DNA from: Apostichopus japonicus | Lineage: Eukaryota > Echinodermata > Holothuroidea > Aspidochirotida > Stichopodidae | Reading direction: 5' to 3' | Assembly (NCBI RefSeq): GCF_037975245.1 | Contig: NC_092572.1 | Span: forward strand, 19,590,489-19,654,488 | Length of the DNA: 64,000 nt | Shown here: one piece after another, positions 12,462-22,849 of the stretch | Layout: each line of letters begins with the position of its first letter | Numbering within the stretch: the first letter of the stretch is position 1 | Made by a program: the position numbers and the translations under genes | Notes under the pieces: generated by a model | Told to the model about the DNA's origin: nothing | The model's database searches: none | What the model saw: only the letters and a program-made list of their open reading frames with translations

Positions 12462-12568
12462 GGACTGTAGTCTATGTACTATAGTTCCTGTGCCATAGTT
12501 CGTGTACTGCAATTCCTGTACCGTAGTTCCTGTACTGTTGTTTCTGTAATTTAGTTCCTGTACTCGTA
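12462..12568. repeat. Minisatellite, about 15-bp unit
   Basis: About seven imperfect copies of a unit close to TAGTTCCTGTACTG follow one another. The surrounding DNA from 11820 to 13390 shows no gene or other structure that I can support. Confidence 0.8.
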
Positions 12569-13468
12569 CTCGATACATTTGGGAAACCTTATTCCTATAT
12601 ATTCTATAGACTAGTGCAAGATAAAATGCTTCTACTTGCCCCTCAGTGCTTTGTGCCTAGAGACGCAATCACGTATAATTCTACTTAGGATTTATCCTTA
12701 ACTACCCCCACCCCTAACAATACATCCCCTTCCTTACTGGCAGACAGTATAAACCAAATTCCTAGAGCACAATAAATTAGAAAATACAGCCTAAGCATCC
12801 TATGATAATTCTACATTTTATCAAAATTTCTCAATTTCTTACCGACTAAGTCCTCCCAAGTGGCTGCGTCCAAATTTTGCTCGCGTTCATACCAATGGGA
12901 ATTTTTTTTATCTCAGCGTACTTATGCTGTTGTAATAAAACTGTACTACAAGTCTGGGGTAGAGCAGATAATTGGCCTCTTACTAAATGATTTCAAGTGC
13001 GCCAAGTCAGGTAAGACCACCGAGCAACCCCCTAAGACCTTAAGAGTTAGCGGATGTATATGGTAGTATACGGTTACATCGAAATGGTGAAAGTAAAAGT
13101 GTTGTATTAAAGGTTGCAGTGATGATGGTCTCTCTGACTTTGTCCTAAATTTAGGTTTACTATCTTCCAATAAATGTTAATGTGTGAATATTTTATGAAA
13201 GTACTACAACGCACAGAATTGGCGTTTCCTGCTTTGAAGACATACGAAATTTAAGCTATTTATATAAAATGTAAATAAAGTATATAAAAACTTGCACTAA
13301 AAAGTGTTAACCAAACCATGTTGTAATTTGACTATACCGAACTGTCAGTACATATGTACAGAATATGTCTTCTCGATATTACATCTATCTCTTTGTGTTC
13401 ACCCGGCTCATTAACCTGTCTGTGCTCTGTGCTCTGTGCGTTTGACCCTTCTGTTACTTATCATTTAG

Positions 13469-13507
13469 CCCCTGAAGAAGATTCTACTAGGATCGAAACG
13501 TCAGGCC
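13469..13507 (+). mobile_element. Possible Penelope-like element motif, relic
   Basis: CCTGAAGAAG, a short variable stretch, and GATCGAAACGTCAGG are arranged as in the hammerhead-like motifs that I recall from the ends of Penelope-like retroelements. The core CTGATGA is changed to CTGAAGA, so activity is unlikely. No reverse transcriptase or GIY-YIG frame is nearby. Confidence 0.35.
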
Positions 13508-13816
13508 AACTTCCCTTAAAAAAATTCCCTTAAACGAATGGAATAAAAATCCACGTCTCATGTTAACATTTGAGTCACGACGAAAACTGAAACTATTTTA
13601 CATGAACCGCAGCATTAATGCATTATACTTTTTTCTTGTGTAACAATGTAAAGGGGACAGTCCGTTGGTACCTGAATGTGCATTCAATTTGTCAATCTGG
13701 GTATTACAAAAGAAAGTATATACAAGAATTCTACTCTTCATTGCAATTTATATGAGGTAGATTACTTGCCCTGGTTCTGTTGCTCTTGTTTGAATGGCGT
13801 TTATCTACCTTTCAAC

Positions 13817-14053
13817 TTATGTTGGCTTACAATGTTTTACTAAATCAGCTCTTCCTGCACTTTTCAAAGCATTTTCGAGAACGCCATATTTTGCAGGGCT
13901 AGGCTCTCCCCTTTTCCACTCAAGTAGCATTTGGTATACCTTCTACGTGTGATTTGAAATATATTCTATGTTGAGCTTTTCGAGTTTTTCATTAGTCACT
14001 TTAAGCTTCCTTCCAATCTCCCTCCAGTTTTTGCCAACTTTTTCTGATAAGTC
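13817..14053 (-). pseudogene. Death-domain exon with premature stop
   Basis: After a splice acceptor (CATAG at 14054-14058) the minus strand reads a death domain: KNWREIGRKLKVTNEKLEKL, then after an in-frame TAG, KVYQMLLEWKRGEPSPAKYG and NALKSAGRADLVKHC, ending at TAA (13817). It aligns residue for residue with the intact exon at 19272-19502. The TAG falls at codon 37, where the intact gene has Ile just after HKE. The exon is therefore a decayed duplicate of the neighbouring gene, on the same strand. It starts in phase 0 like its intact partner. Confidence 0.8.
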
Positions 14054-14839
14054 CTATGAAAACGAAATATAAGAGAAAACGTACACTCATATGAAAACAT
14101 TGTTGATGTTCCGGAGAAACATGCATGAATAAAATAATCTTAGAAGGTGATCCTAATAATTTCTTCAATTAAACCACAAAACGTTTTGCTTTGATAATTA
14201 ATGTGGATTTCATATACTTATATGTCTCTATGCAAATCATTAAATTTCCTATCTACCTTATCTGCCAACATATACCTATGTTTAGCACTATGCAGCAACG
14301 AAATGACCGTAGAAACCTTTAAATCTGTTTGAACGGCAATACACTGACGGGCGGCTGCTGTTATTCTGGCAGAGACTTTGACATGACGTATGCTCTCACG
14401 GTAACCGTGAAAGCGGCTAGGCATGTAGGTTCATCATATGATGTATGGATGAAAGACCCTCCCCTGTCATGAAAAGACAGATGTTGTTGTCCGGTAACTT
14501 TCGGGGTACATCGATTAGAAGATTAAGAAAGAGACCAAAACTCCTAGGCCATCTCCGGTGGATGAGTAGTTGAAAAGTACTCGTCGGTGACAACTACATA
14601 TAGAGAATACGCTGTGTATCAGGCTCAGTGCAGGGCAGGAGAGAGGAAGATAACATTTCTTCTCAAATGAATGAACATTGTGTGTTCGTCGCCTGTAGAT
14701 GACACGTCCCGTAGAATAAGGCCAAATGCTGCGTCGAGAGGAGGTTCCCACAAGTTGATGTCAGTGTAACTGTGACAGAGTGTGAACCCAGTCATCTCGA
14801 CTTAAAACTCGATTTAAAACGCAGATGTTTTAGTTCAAA

Positions 14840-16475
14840 ATGATCATTTCTGAACAAAGAGGCAGTGAACAGAAACCCGAAAGTGTGTTCGAAGGTAGCA
14901 ACGCAAAGCACTTTACGAGTTTTGCAGGTAAGGCTGATGTGGAAAAAAAGGGAATGATTTGAGCAAAAACAGTTTGAGAAAGGAGTGAAATCAAAATATA
15001 AGTAAATAATTACTTACAATAATGATATCGAAGACAAATACGCGATAAAGGTTCGTTTTGGTTTACAGTTTTGCGTTATCTTTCTCGAGAAGGCCTAATT
15101 GATCAATACTTAATAGATTAAAATTGATTAATCTTAATTTCATCGTTGAAGTTGCTCTTCGCAGAATATAGCAACAGTTAAACAGTGACCTAAAGAGACT
15201 TTTCACTAACAGCACTGTCTTCGATACGGACACCCGATTTACGCCATAATCGTAGCTTAGTCGGTGTAGACGGACTAATGTATTTTAACCCAATTCGATT
15301 CAATTCAATTTCGAAACCGAGAGGCAACGGCAGCTTGCTGGGCTTGGCATAGTTTCATGCAATCACTCTAAGCAACTTTCAACCGTAAATCACCCAAGAA
15401 GGTCTTTAGAAGAATGGAGGTTTTAAATGCCATCATCGGCCTACCTCTTATTCCTTTAACTTGAAGGTAAAATTAAAGTTAATTGTTAGGCCACTGGCAC
15501 TAGTACTGTATTATGGTTAGTGTTACGCTACGCAGTACGTGTAACCGTTGTTAGGCTGGCGTTTCGCAATACACAAGTGCAATGACAGTGAGTAGCCTAT
15601 AGGCTTCTACTGGGTACTGCAGTGCATTTTCAACACTAAAGTGTGCATTCTAAACACCAATTAACAATGTGTTATGTGTGTATTGGGCTACATTGAACAG
15701 TGGCACATAATCTTCTAATGTATTCCCAAACAAATGCTGGGACTATAAGTCTCAATAGTTTATTTGAAGTCTTCACTCATTTGGTAAAGATTTCCTGTAA
15801 TTTCCCATGTGAATCTAAATGGGTAGGATATGTGATATTGAATAAGCAAGGCTAGACCTTCAAACTTACAGTCACAGTAGGCTGAACAAATTATGTTGGC
15901 TAGTCACCGGTATAATATACTTTAGTACTACTAGTAAGACTACATCAAAACGACCGAAAGACAAACTTAGTGTAACAAAGTACTGATTCTTCTCTAGCCT
16001 AGGTCTAAACAGGCTTGTTATGTGAGCAAGCTAAATAACAACTAAAAGCAATTAGGCCTATAAATAAGTTGGCTCAATGCATTTGTGTTTCTAAAATTTT
16101 ATATTTTTATAGATCATAAAAAACAAACAAAGATTTAGCCCATGTTTTATTATCTCTGTATTCTGGGCATTTGATTCTGGTTGCAATGGTGATGACACTC
16201 TGGTTCAAATGTTCAGCTTTATACAGTCTGCTTCAAACTTTGGGATTGTTTTTTGAGACTATAGTGGAAGCAAATCTCTTATAACTTTGTGGTGACAACT
16301 TTACTTATTTTTTTTTTCAAATGATGAATACTTTGCTGTTTCCTTTTTTCCAGGAAGAATTGACAAGCCAAATATCCAAGTCAAGGGTGGGGTTTCCTGT
16401 GATGTACGACACCAGTGTGGAGGCAACAACAGAAGAGGAAAACTGTGTTATATATGGCTTAAAGACATGTTTTAA
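14840..16475 (+). CDS. Possible two-exon small gene, unknown product
   Basis: Exon 1 (14840-14927) opens with ATG, reads MIISEQRGSEQKPESVFEG and on to TSFA, and ends at a consensus donor CAG/GTAAGG in phase 1. Exon 2 (16354-16475) follows a strong acceptor (CCTTTTTTCCAG) and in the matching phase reads RIDKPNIQVKGG, CDVRHQCGGNNRRGKLC and YIWLKDMF before TAA. The phases agree, giving 68 residues with three Cys in the second half. A competing frame of exon 2 stays open longer (to 16551, ending AKEQVP), so the reading frame is not certain. I recognise no domain. Exon 1 lies within the intron of the decayed death-domain gene on the other strand. Transcript evidence would be needed. Confidence 0.35.
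15190..15245 (-). pseudogene. Remnant of penultimate exon of decayed death-domain gene
   Basis: The minus strand reads EDSAVSEKSL and then TAG just before a GTCACTG donor. The intact gene has KDSAVSEELCQ and then GTAACTG at the same exon end (19819). Sequence identity continues into the intron. The last Gln codon has become a stop. This is the second in-frame lesion in the duplicate copy. Confidence 0.65.
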
Positions 16476-16719
16476 GATGATGTATTGGTACCCTTCGCAG
16501 AACAAAAGAGTTTATCCGAGAGTCCAAAAAGCAAAGGAACAAGTACCATAGAGAAAAATGATGGAAGAGTCAGTTTAACTATTGCAGTCAACTGTTTAAT
16601 GATATTAAAGATACTTTTCGTAACCTGTTTTTAAAAAAAACAGTCTGGTATATCATTTACGTGAAAGCTTCATAAGTTTGGTCAAATGTTTACTGATTTG
16701 TAGAGCGGGAGCCCAGAGG

Positions 16720-17230
16720 GTTTGGTTAGCTGGGAAGGTAACCAATTGCCTTGTACATCACAATGTTCACAGTGCATTCCTGTATATGAAACCAGACGAC
16801 TGGCAAACCGGCTGTGGTAGGTGTGGCTGGGAGAGCAATTTTAAAGTCACCTAATAGCTAACCTAGATCAGCTTTCATGGTAACCACATCAAAGTAAGTA
16901 CAATGTGTCAGGTATGGCCCCAAGAGCAGCAATTGGCCATCGCCAGTAATTATTGGTGGTGGGGTACCCCTGCCAGTGATCAATAATTGACCCCTCACGG
17001 CTGACCTAGGTCAGCATATGAAGTGATACCTATCATTTTCCAGTAAGTTTCAACTGGTTACCTCGTGAGCTGACCTAGGTCAATGAGGGGATGGGCATTT
17101 TGGGGGTCTGCTGGCAGGGGTACCCCCCCCCCCAATATAAATTACTGGAAATGCCCATCCCTTGTATCTGAAGTCCTAACCAACATATTTTCCAGTAGGT
17201 TTCAAGTGGTTACCTCATGAGATGACCTAT
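16720..17230. repeat. Locally repeated non-coding segment
   Basis: TTTCCAGTAAGTTTCAA with GGTTACCTCGTGAG and GACCTA occurs at about 17036 and again, slightly changed, at 17189. A related block lies near 16850. GGCAGGGGTACCCC and its mirrored neighbour occur near 16965 and 17112. I see no coding sequence. The arrangement suggests a folded-back or serially duplicated repeat. Confidence 0.5.
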
Positions 17231-17309
17231 CTGTGCTTACACGTATATCATATTTTTTTTAAACCAATACTCCCTATTTGTCAATTATGAGTCATATCTC
17301 TGCCTTTTG

Positions 17310-17310
17310 C

Positions 17311-17344
<34 letters not shown>

Positions 17345-17380
17345 TCCATACATCCATACATCCACTCACACACACACAGG
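17310..17380. repeat. Microsatellite (TA)n(CA)n with CATC units
   Basis: A TA run passes into CA, then CATCCATA repeats, then CA again. The surrounding 17400-18370 is non-coding to my eye. Confidence 0.9.
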
Positions 17381-18371
17381 CGTGACTACAAAGTTTATTT
17401 TGCTTTCAGCAAGGAACCAAAAGATCATTCATTTTAAATCGATTAATTCCACAGTTCGTTGTCAGTTTGTTTTAAGTTTTCATTTAGTGATTATTCAATT
17501 CTATATTGAATTATACATTTAGTACATTGTGCAGCATTTATTTAGGAAAGGCTAAGATTAGCACATCCAATTTGTCATATTAAACTACAACTTTACAATA
17601 ATAATGATCACGGTTGGTCCATCATCAGAGCTTCACTGCATAAAAATACGATCCTTTTTATCTGAGGGTGGTTATCTAGTACAGCTATTGCAACCAATGT
17701 CAATTATATTAAACCATTTCCACTATTGTATTTAATATTGGAACAAAGAATAACAAGTATGACATCACCATTCCAATGATGGTTTCCAAATTATTTATCA
17801 GCAAATGACCTATTTGTCACGTAGATACATACTACCAATTCTGTTTTGAAATCCTGAGTCTTAACTTTATAATTATATACTGATTTTGTCATTGCAGACT
17901 GTCTAATATAGAGAAGATGCTCAATACATTTCAGGGAGGTCCACTAATTTAGAATCCTCGGTGGCTGACGTGTTTTCGAGTTTAACCCCTCCGTGGAGGA
18001 CAGCAGTCACCTGGTGGGCTCTAGTTGGGAAGGCTGATCCCTGGGGAGTGTGGTGCCAGGTCTGGGATAGCCAATCTGCTTAAGCTTTCAACGCTATGGT
18101 CTCCTGTTTACTTTTTAAGATTTGCTTATTATCTGTCAAAAGTTACTGTCTGTTTTCCATACCCATATTCAATTTTAAATATATTTTGATAAAGATATCG
18201 GTTTTCCAACAAACGTTTTCCCTACCTTCGTACAGCTCAAACTGAATCACATCACTACACACACGATAAATCAATCTTGACTGTTGAATTGGTATTTCTG
18301 ACTGACTTGAGACTGACAAAACTTTTCATAAATATCATACCATACGATATGCTGATGAACAGGAATACAAC

Positions 18372-18635
18372 TCAAAGTACTACTAACATATGTTCTCCAT
18401 CACGGTATCGTTCTATTTTGGATTTCTGACTCGGACATACTTGCTCGAGAACTATGAAATGATCAATGGTGTAAACGATGTAAACATCAGGACAAGAAAC
18501 CGAATTAATATCCACAGCTGTAACTATGATGGTAGGTAATAACAAATTCATGTCAATCATTGTTATGTTATGAATGTTATCTATATCACTTTGAAAGGTG
18601 AAATTTAAAATAACTAAAAAAATGTTGATGCGCAA
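18372..18635 (-). CDS. Possible exon, unknown function
   Basis: An 87-codon minus-strand frame reads through DIDNIHNITMIDMNLLLP, TIIVTAVDINSVSCPDVYIV and DHFIVLEQVCPSQKSK to a stop. A possible acceptor (CAGTTTACAG) lies at its start. It lies between the intact and decayed death-domain genes on the same strand, so it might be an upstream exon of the decayed copy. There is no recognisable domain and no donor-acceptor pair with matching phase. Treat as tentative. Confidence 0.25.
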   Translation of the reverse strand: MRINIFLVILNFTFQSDIDNIHNITMIDMNLLLPTIIVTAVDINSVSCPDVYIVYTIDHFIVLEQVCPSQKSKIERYRDGEHMLVVL

Positions 18636-19271
18636 CTGTAAACTGTGAGCATTGCTTTATGAGAGTTAGAGGTGTGTTAAATTTTCCTATTTATTGACAT
18701 AATTAATTCATATATTTTTTCTCCCATCAATTCAAGTCAGGTACACTAGCTCTCAGCAAACTAACCATGTGTCCTCTCTTAAGCAATTGTCTTTGTAAAT
18801 ACGCAGTAATGAGGTAAACAGAAATATTGAATTTTAACTAACCCAACGTCATTGATGGGAACTTGTTTAATATGTGAAAAATAACACATTTTACACACAG
18901 GTTATTGGCTGTGTAATGGGGTAAGGTCAGTAGCTGTATCAGAAAGTAGTTTTCGGTTTTAATATTCCTTTTAGCCAACATTATCTGATACAGTTATTGC
19001 AACAAGTGACGATCCTCATTTGACAGTATTTCTGAAGATGACCGTTTTGTACACAGTTTAATATGTCGAGCAATGGTATCATGCATGATACAGCCCAATG
19101 ATTGGCGTATCGTGGTTTATTACAAACTACTCTCTTTGAATGCCTGTCAATGAATATCAGATAGATTATTACTGATCTAACGTCTCTTTATCACATCCAC
19201 TTAGATTATTAGTTTAACATTAGCTAATTTCCTCTGAGGTATTTTTTATATTACATTAAATATTTACCTTG

Positions 19272-21153
19272 TTAGTACAGCTCCTCTTGCAGGTCTGTGC
19301 GGCCAGCTGCTTTTAAAGCCTCTCCCAGTACTCTGTATGTAGCTTTACTCCCATTTCTCTTTTTCCAAGTGAACAACATGTTATAAACAATCTCCTTGTG
19401 CCCGCCTTTGTTATCTTTCTCACATTGATAAAGGTCTTCATTTTTCAGTCCAAGATTTCTACCTACATCTTTCCATTCTGTCAAAAGTTTTCCTGACAAA
19501 TCCTGTAACAAATTGTGAGGAGGCTATACTTACAGAGTTTAACTTCAAGATATATCAGGTCTCCATTTTAGAGCCCCATTGTAATGTCAAATCCTGTAAC
19601 AGAGTATCATTTATTTTCAGTATTTTATGAGCAAAAAAGCTACACAAACTGATACGCCTCGATACACAATCATTTATGTTTCTTATAAACCAGTTGCAAT
19701 AGAAGATATATTGTAACTGCTCCAACTTTACCCTCAAAATGATATATTACAATCTATTAAGCTTAATTTCAACGTTGAAGTTGATCTTTGTGGAAAACAG
19801 CAATTGTTGAACAGTTACCTGACAAAGCTCTTCACTAACAGCACTGTCTTTGGTTAGTACAATTGCTGATGGAAGTTCTTCGTGTGTAGCAGTAGCACTC
19901 TCCATCGACGGTATGGTTGCTTCAGTTCTTGACAAACTGTATTCCTTGTAATTAAAGGCATATCAATACTATTGTAATTTCGAGACATCCCATTGTTTCA
20001 TGATTATCAACAGATATTCCTTTGTAATGTACATTTTTATTGTGTATATTCTGCGAGAACGAAACCAAATATTAATTGTTTAGCAGTTAAATGGCATGCG
20101 AAGAAAACATAAATATGAAAATTGCAGACGTCATCCTGACCTGCATCAAAACTCCAAATAACATATCCCTACTCTAACGGTATCAACTATGATAGTCACC
20201 TTTGCACTATAAGGCACCCATTAGTGCAGCACCATCTATTTCAGTCAATGTGAACCTCTGTCGCGTAAACAAGTTTTTAATTTAATATTGCTCAATAAAA
20301 TGTGCCAGTTTCATCGTTACTATCATGATGGCAGCATATGACTCTATAGGGTTGATCAATAGTGATTGTTTGTATCTTATCATACCTTAGCATAGTAGAC
20401 TTTTGACAGATCTGCTTCAATAAACATTGATTACCGCATTTATGTAAGGTCACACGCTTGTATGATTGAAAATATAATTTTGCTGTTAAATTCTATAAGG
20501 AGAGGCTTCCCTGCATACATCCGCAGAGTTATTTCCCTTTGGTAACCGATAAACTGCAATCAATATGTTGGGCGCGAAAACAAAATTATAGCACAAAATG
20601 AAGCCATGATGCATTGCTCTATCAATGTGATTAGTGAAAATAAAGAAATATACACCGTGCTACGATGATCACGTTGTAGATGTTTGAAAACATATTATTC
20701 ACTTATATCAGTCACGGGTTGTTCTTACATTACCAACATTTGAGCTTGTTAGACTAAAGTGCTACCCCTACCCAACTCCCTCCTCGCCCAACTCACCTTA
20801 TTCATCGAGTGTGGGTTTCGCACAGCAGTGTATCGCTGTAGCGGGGTTGACTGAGGAAGCGTTGATAGGTGTTTGGCAGGCATTCTTTGACCGTGATGAC
20901 CCTGTGTCGTAGATGATGTAGGCATGCTGAGAGGAGGATGTTGTGTATATGTATCGAAATCCTGGAAATGTGAATGTGGTTGAAATAATTGATATCGCAT
21001 GTCTACCATTCTGTGCCGCTGTGTTGGAAGGTAAGCAGACGCTCTCTCGTTGTCGTCATCATGATTGACAAGTAATCTGTAGGCATCATTACTATGACTA
21101 TGATGCTGATTCAATGGTCGTCCAAATGGGAGATATTCATAATGATTTTCGCA
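19272..21153 (-). CDS. Death-domain protein, last three exons
   Basis: Three phase-0 exons join cleanly. Exon a (20797-21153, 119 codons) follows a TTTCTTTTTCTTCAAG acceptor and ends AATAAG/GTGAGT. Its product is rich in His, Ser, Pro and Gln, and looks like a flexible cytoplasmic tail. Exon b (19819-19944, 42 codons) follows TTAATTACAAG and ends CAG/GTAACT. Exon c (19272-19502) follows TTGTTACAG and encodes a near-complete death domain of about 76 residues: LTEWKDVGRNLGLKNEDL (helices 1-2), KEIVYNMLFTWKKRNGSKAT (helices 3-4), LGEALKAAGRTDLQEELY (helices 5-6), then stop. Death domains mediate homotypic contacts in apoptotic and immune signalling, and echinoderms have expanded sets. Exon a begins in phase 0 with no start codon, so upstream exons are missing here and the receptor or adaptor type cannot be told. 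A decayed duplicate lies at 13817-15245. Confidence 0.85.
19539..19653. repeat. 115-bp segment, inverted twin at 21917
   Basis: Every base I compared is the exact reverse complement of 21917-22031. It lies in the intron between exons b and c of the death-domain gene. On the minus strand it contains TCTGTTACAG/GATTTGACA, a near copy of the acceptor and start of the real exon c. Confidence 0.85.
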
Positions 21154-21206
21154 CTTGAAGAAAAAGAAAGTAAAATAATTAAAGCCTTATACCACACGTT
21201 TACAGT

Positions 21207-21209
<3 letters not shown>

Positions 21210-21280
<71 letters not shown>
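21210..21280. repeat. (TA)n microsatellite
   Basis: About 35 TA dinucleotides in an unbroken run, just 5' (minus-strand sense) of death-domain exon a. Confidence 0.95.
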
Positions 21281-21287
<7 letters not shown>

Positions 21288-21523
21288 GCCTTTGTCGTTT
21301 ACCTCCATTGCATTAACATAAAGTCTGTTCAAAGTATCTCTTTCGAGATCCGGCTTTAGGAATCACAAATGATTTTCGAGTTGGATAGCATCATGTTTGA
21401 TCTCTAGAGTAGGGCAAAATATGTCACCAAAAACAGAACTAGTATTGTTCGATATAGGTGACAAACGCCTACAGTGGAATTACGATCTTCCTTACCGGTT
21501 TCGAACCTCTGGACATACAATCA

Positions 21524-21595
21524 GCGTCCATAGCCTAGTGGTTAGGGTGTCCGCGTACAGAGCGGGAGGCCCGTGGTTCGAATCCCGGTGGAGGC
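21524..21595 (+). ncRNA. tRNA-like sequence, probably head of a SINE
   Basis: A 72-base cloverleaf can be laid out: an acceptor arm of GCGTCCA against TGGAGGC with one mismatch, an A box TAGCCTAGTGG, a 5-bp anticodon stem with a 7-base loop (GTACAGA, anticodon ACA), and a perfect B box GGTTCGAATCC. The T stem has two mismatches and the anticodon is abnormal. I therefore read it as a tRNA-derived SINE head with intact pol III boxes rather than a working tRNA gene. The downstream 21610-21750 resembles 19975-20070, and TA runs flank the element. Confidence 0.6.
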
Positions 21596-21874
21596 TGAAA
21601 GTTTTTTCACTGTTCTTGATTTTCCAACTCATTACGATTTTCATTTATATATATATATTTATATACACATCCCATTGTTTCATTAATACCAACATATACT
21701 CCTTTGTAATGGACACTCTAAAGTGTACATACTGCAGGAGAAAAATAAATTGTTTTCAAAACTTGAAGCTTTTTTATCAATACGTTATGTAATCTGTACA
21801 TTTTTTAAATGTTATTTGGGTCATTTTTATGCAATGTGCCATGCACCATGGCGTCCTTTTATAATTATAGCACG

Positions 21875-21876
<2 letters not shown>

Positions 21877-21911
<35 letters not shown>
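21877..21911. repeat. (TA)n microsatellite
   Basis: A run of TA dinucleotides directly before the inverted 115-bp segment. Confidence 0.9.
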
Positions 21912-21916
21912 CTTTT

Positions 21917-22031
21917 ATCAGTTTGTGTAGCTTTTTTGCTCATAAAATACTGAAAATAAATGATACTCTGTTACAGGATTTGACATTACAATGGGGCTCT
22001 AAAATGGAGACCTGATATATCTTGAAGTTAA
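21917..22031. repeat. 115-bp segment, inverted twin of 19539-19653
   Basis: Exact inverted copy (see 19539). It is bordered on the left by a TA run and on the right by a CA-rich stretch, then the MITE at 22079. Confidence 0.85.
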
Positions 22032-22078
22032 TTACACCCATACACGCACACATACATACACACATATAGGCCTACAGC

Positions 22079-22201
22079 CACTGACCTCTACCACCGTATC
22101 GCTCTTGGAAGTGTAAAATGGCCGCCACGCGTGCACGCCAACTTCGAACGTTAGCACGTGCGGGAATGAGCGATGATCCGTTCAGGTGGTAGAGGTCAGT
22201 G
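22079..22201. mobile_element. 123-bp hAT-type MITE
   Basis: Terminal inverted repeats CACTGACCTCTACCACC and GGTGGTAGAGGTCAGTG are perfect over 17 bp, and the pairing continues in part (GTATCGCTC with GAGCGATGAT). CCTACAGC flanks both sides (22071-22078, 22202-22209), an exact 8-bp target duplication typical of hAT elements. There is no coding capacity. Confidence 0.85.
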
Positions 22202-22209
22202 CCTACAGC

Positions 22210-22849
22210 ACATGTGTGATGTACCCTGTACGAAACTTTCATTGTGCGATATATCGATTAATGCCTTCACAGAAATCTCCGACCAAACATAGATCGTAGC
22301 TCATACAATCAAAACAAACTAGTGTGCTAACTATGTCTAACTTTCCAAAATACGAAAAACTTCGGGTAATTTTTAACGGGTATATCTTCGTTGAAACGAA
22401 TGGATGCAGACATTTTGGTAACCTCGAATTGAAGGTTTCTATGTTGATGACGTAACTTTCCGACCAATCATGAGCGACTATTTACACATCATTGCAAACC
22501 TGTTTGAGAAAAAATATTCGCCACTAGGCAACTGATATACAACACTTAAATCCCTGTGTTTAGAACATTCGGTTTTGTTCTCATATCTCTGATTTCTAAA
22601 GGATTTTGTGTATTTCAGTGTAGTATCTGGTTTTAAAGGGGGCCCTTGAAAGACCTATGTACAAGGTTGGAAAGGGAATTTCGGCCGTATTTTTCGAACG
22701 TAAATCAACCACTTTCGAACTGTTTAGAAAAATAGTTATTTTATTTGCATGAATATGATCATTTTCAAATTTGAAAAGTAGTATTTTCGCTGAAAAACTC
22801 CTTTACCACGAATAAGTATCCATTTCTCTATATGCACACGAAATTCGTG
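22210..22849. other. No feature seen
   Basis: Non-coding stretch between the MITE and the repeat array. It contains only a small duplication, ACGAATACAGGTT, at 22853-22880 at its edge. Confidence 0.5.

Noticed and set aside
21524-21595. Functional tRNA-Cys or tRNA-Val gene
   Set aside because: Anticodon ACA is not a normal eukaryotic anticodon, and the T stem has two mismatches; a SINE head is more likely.
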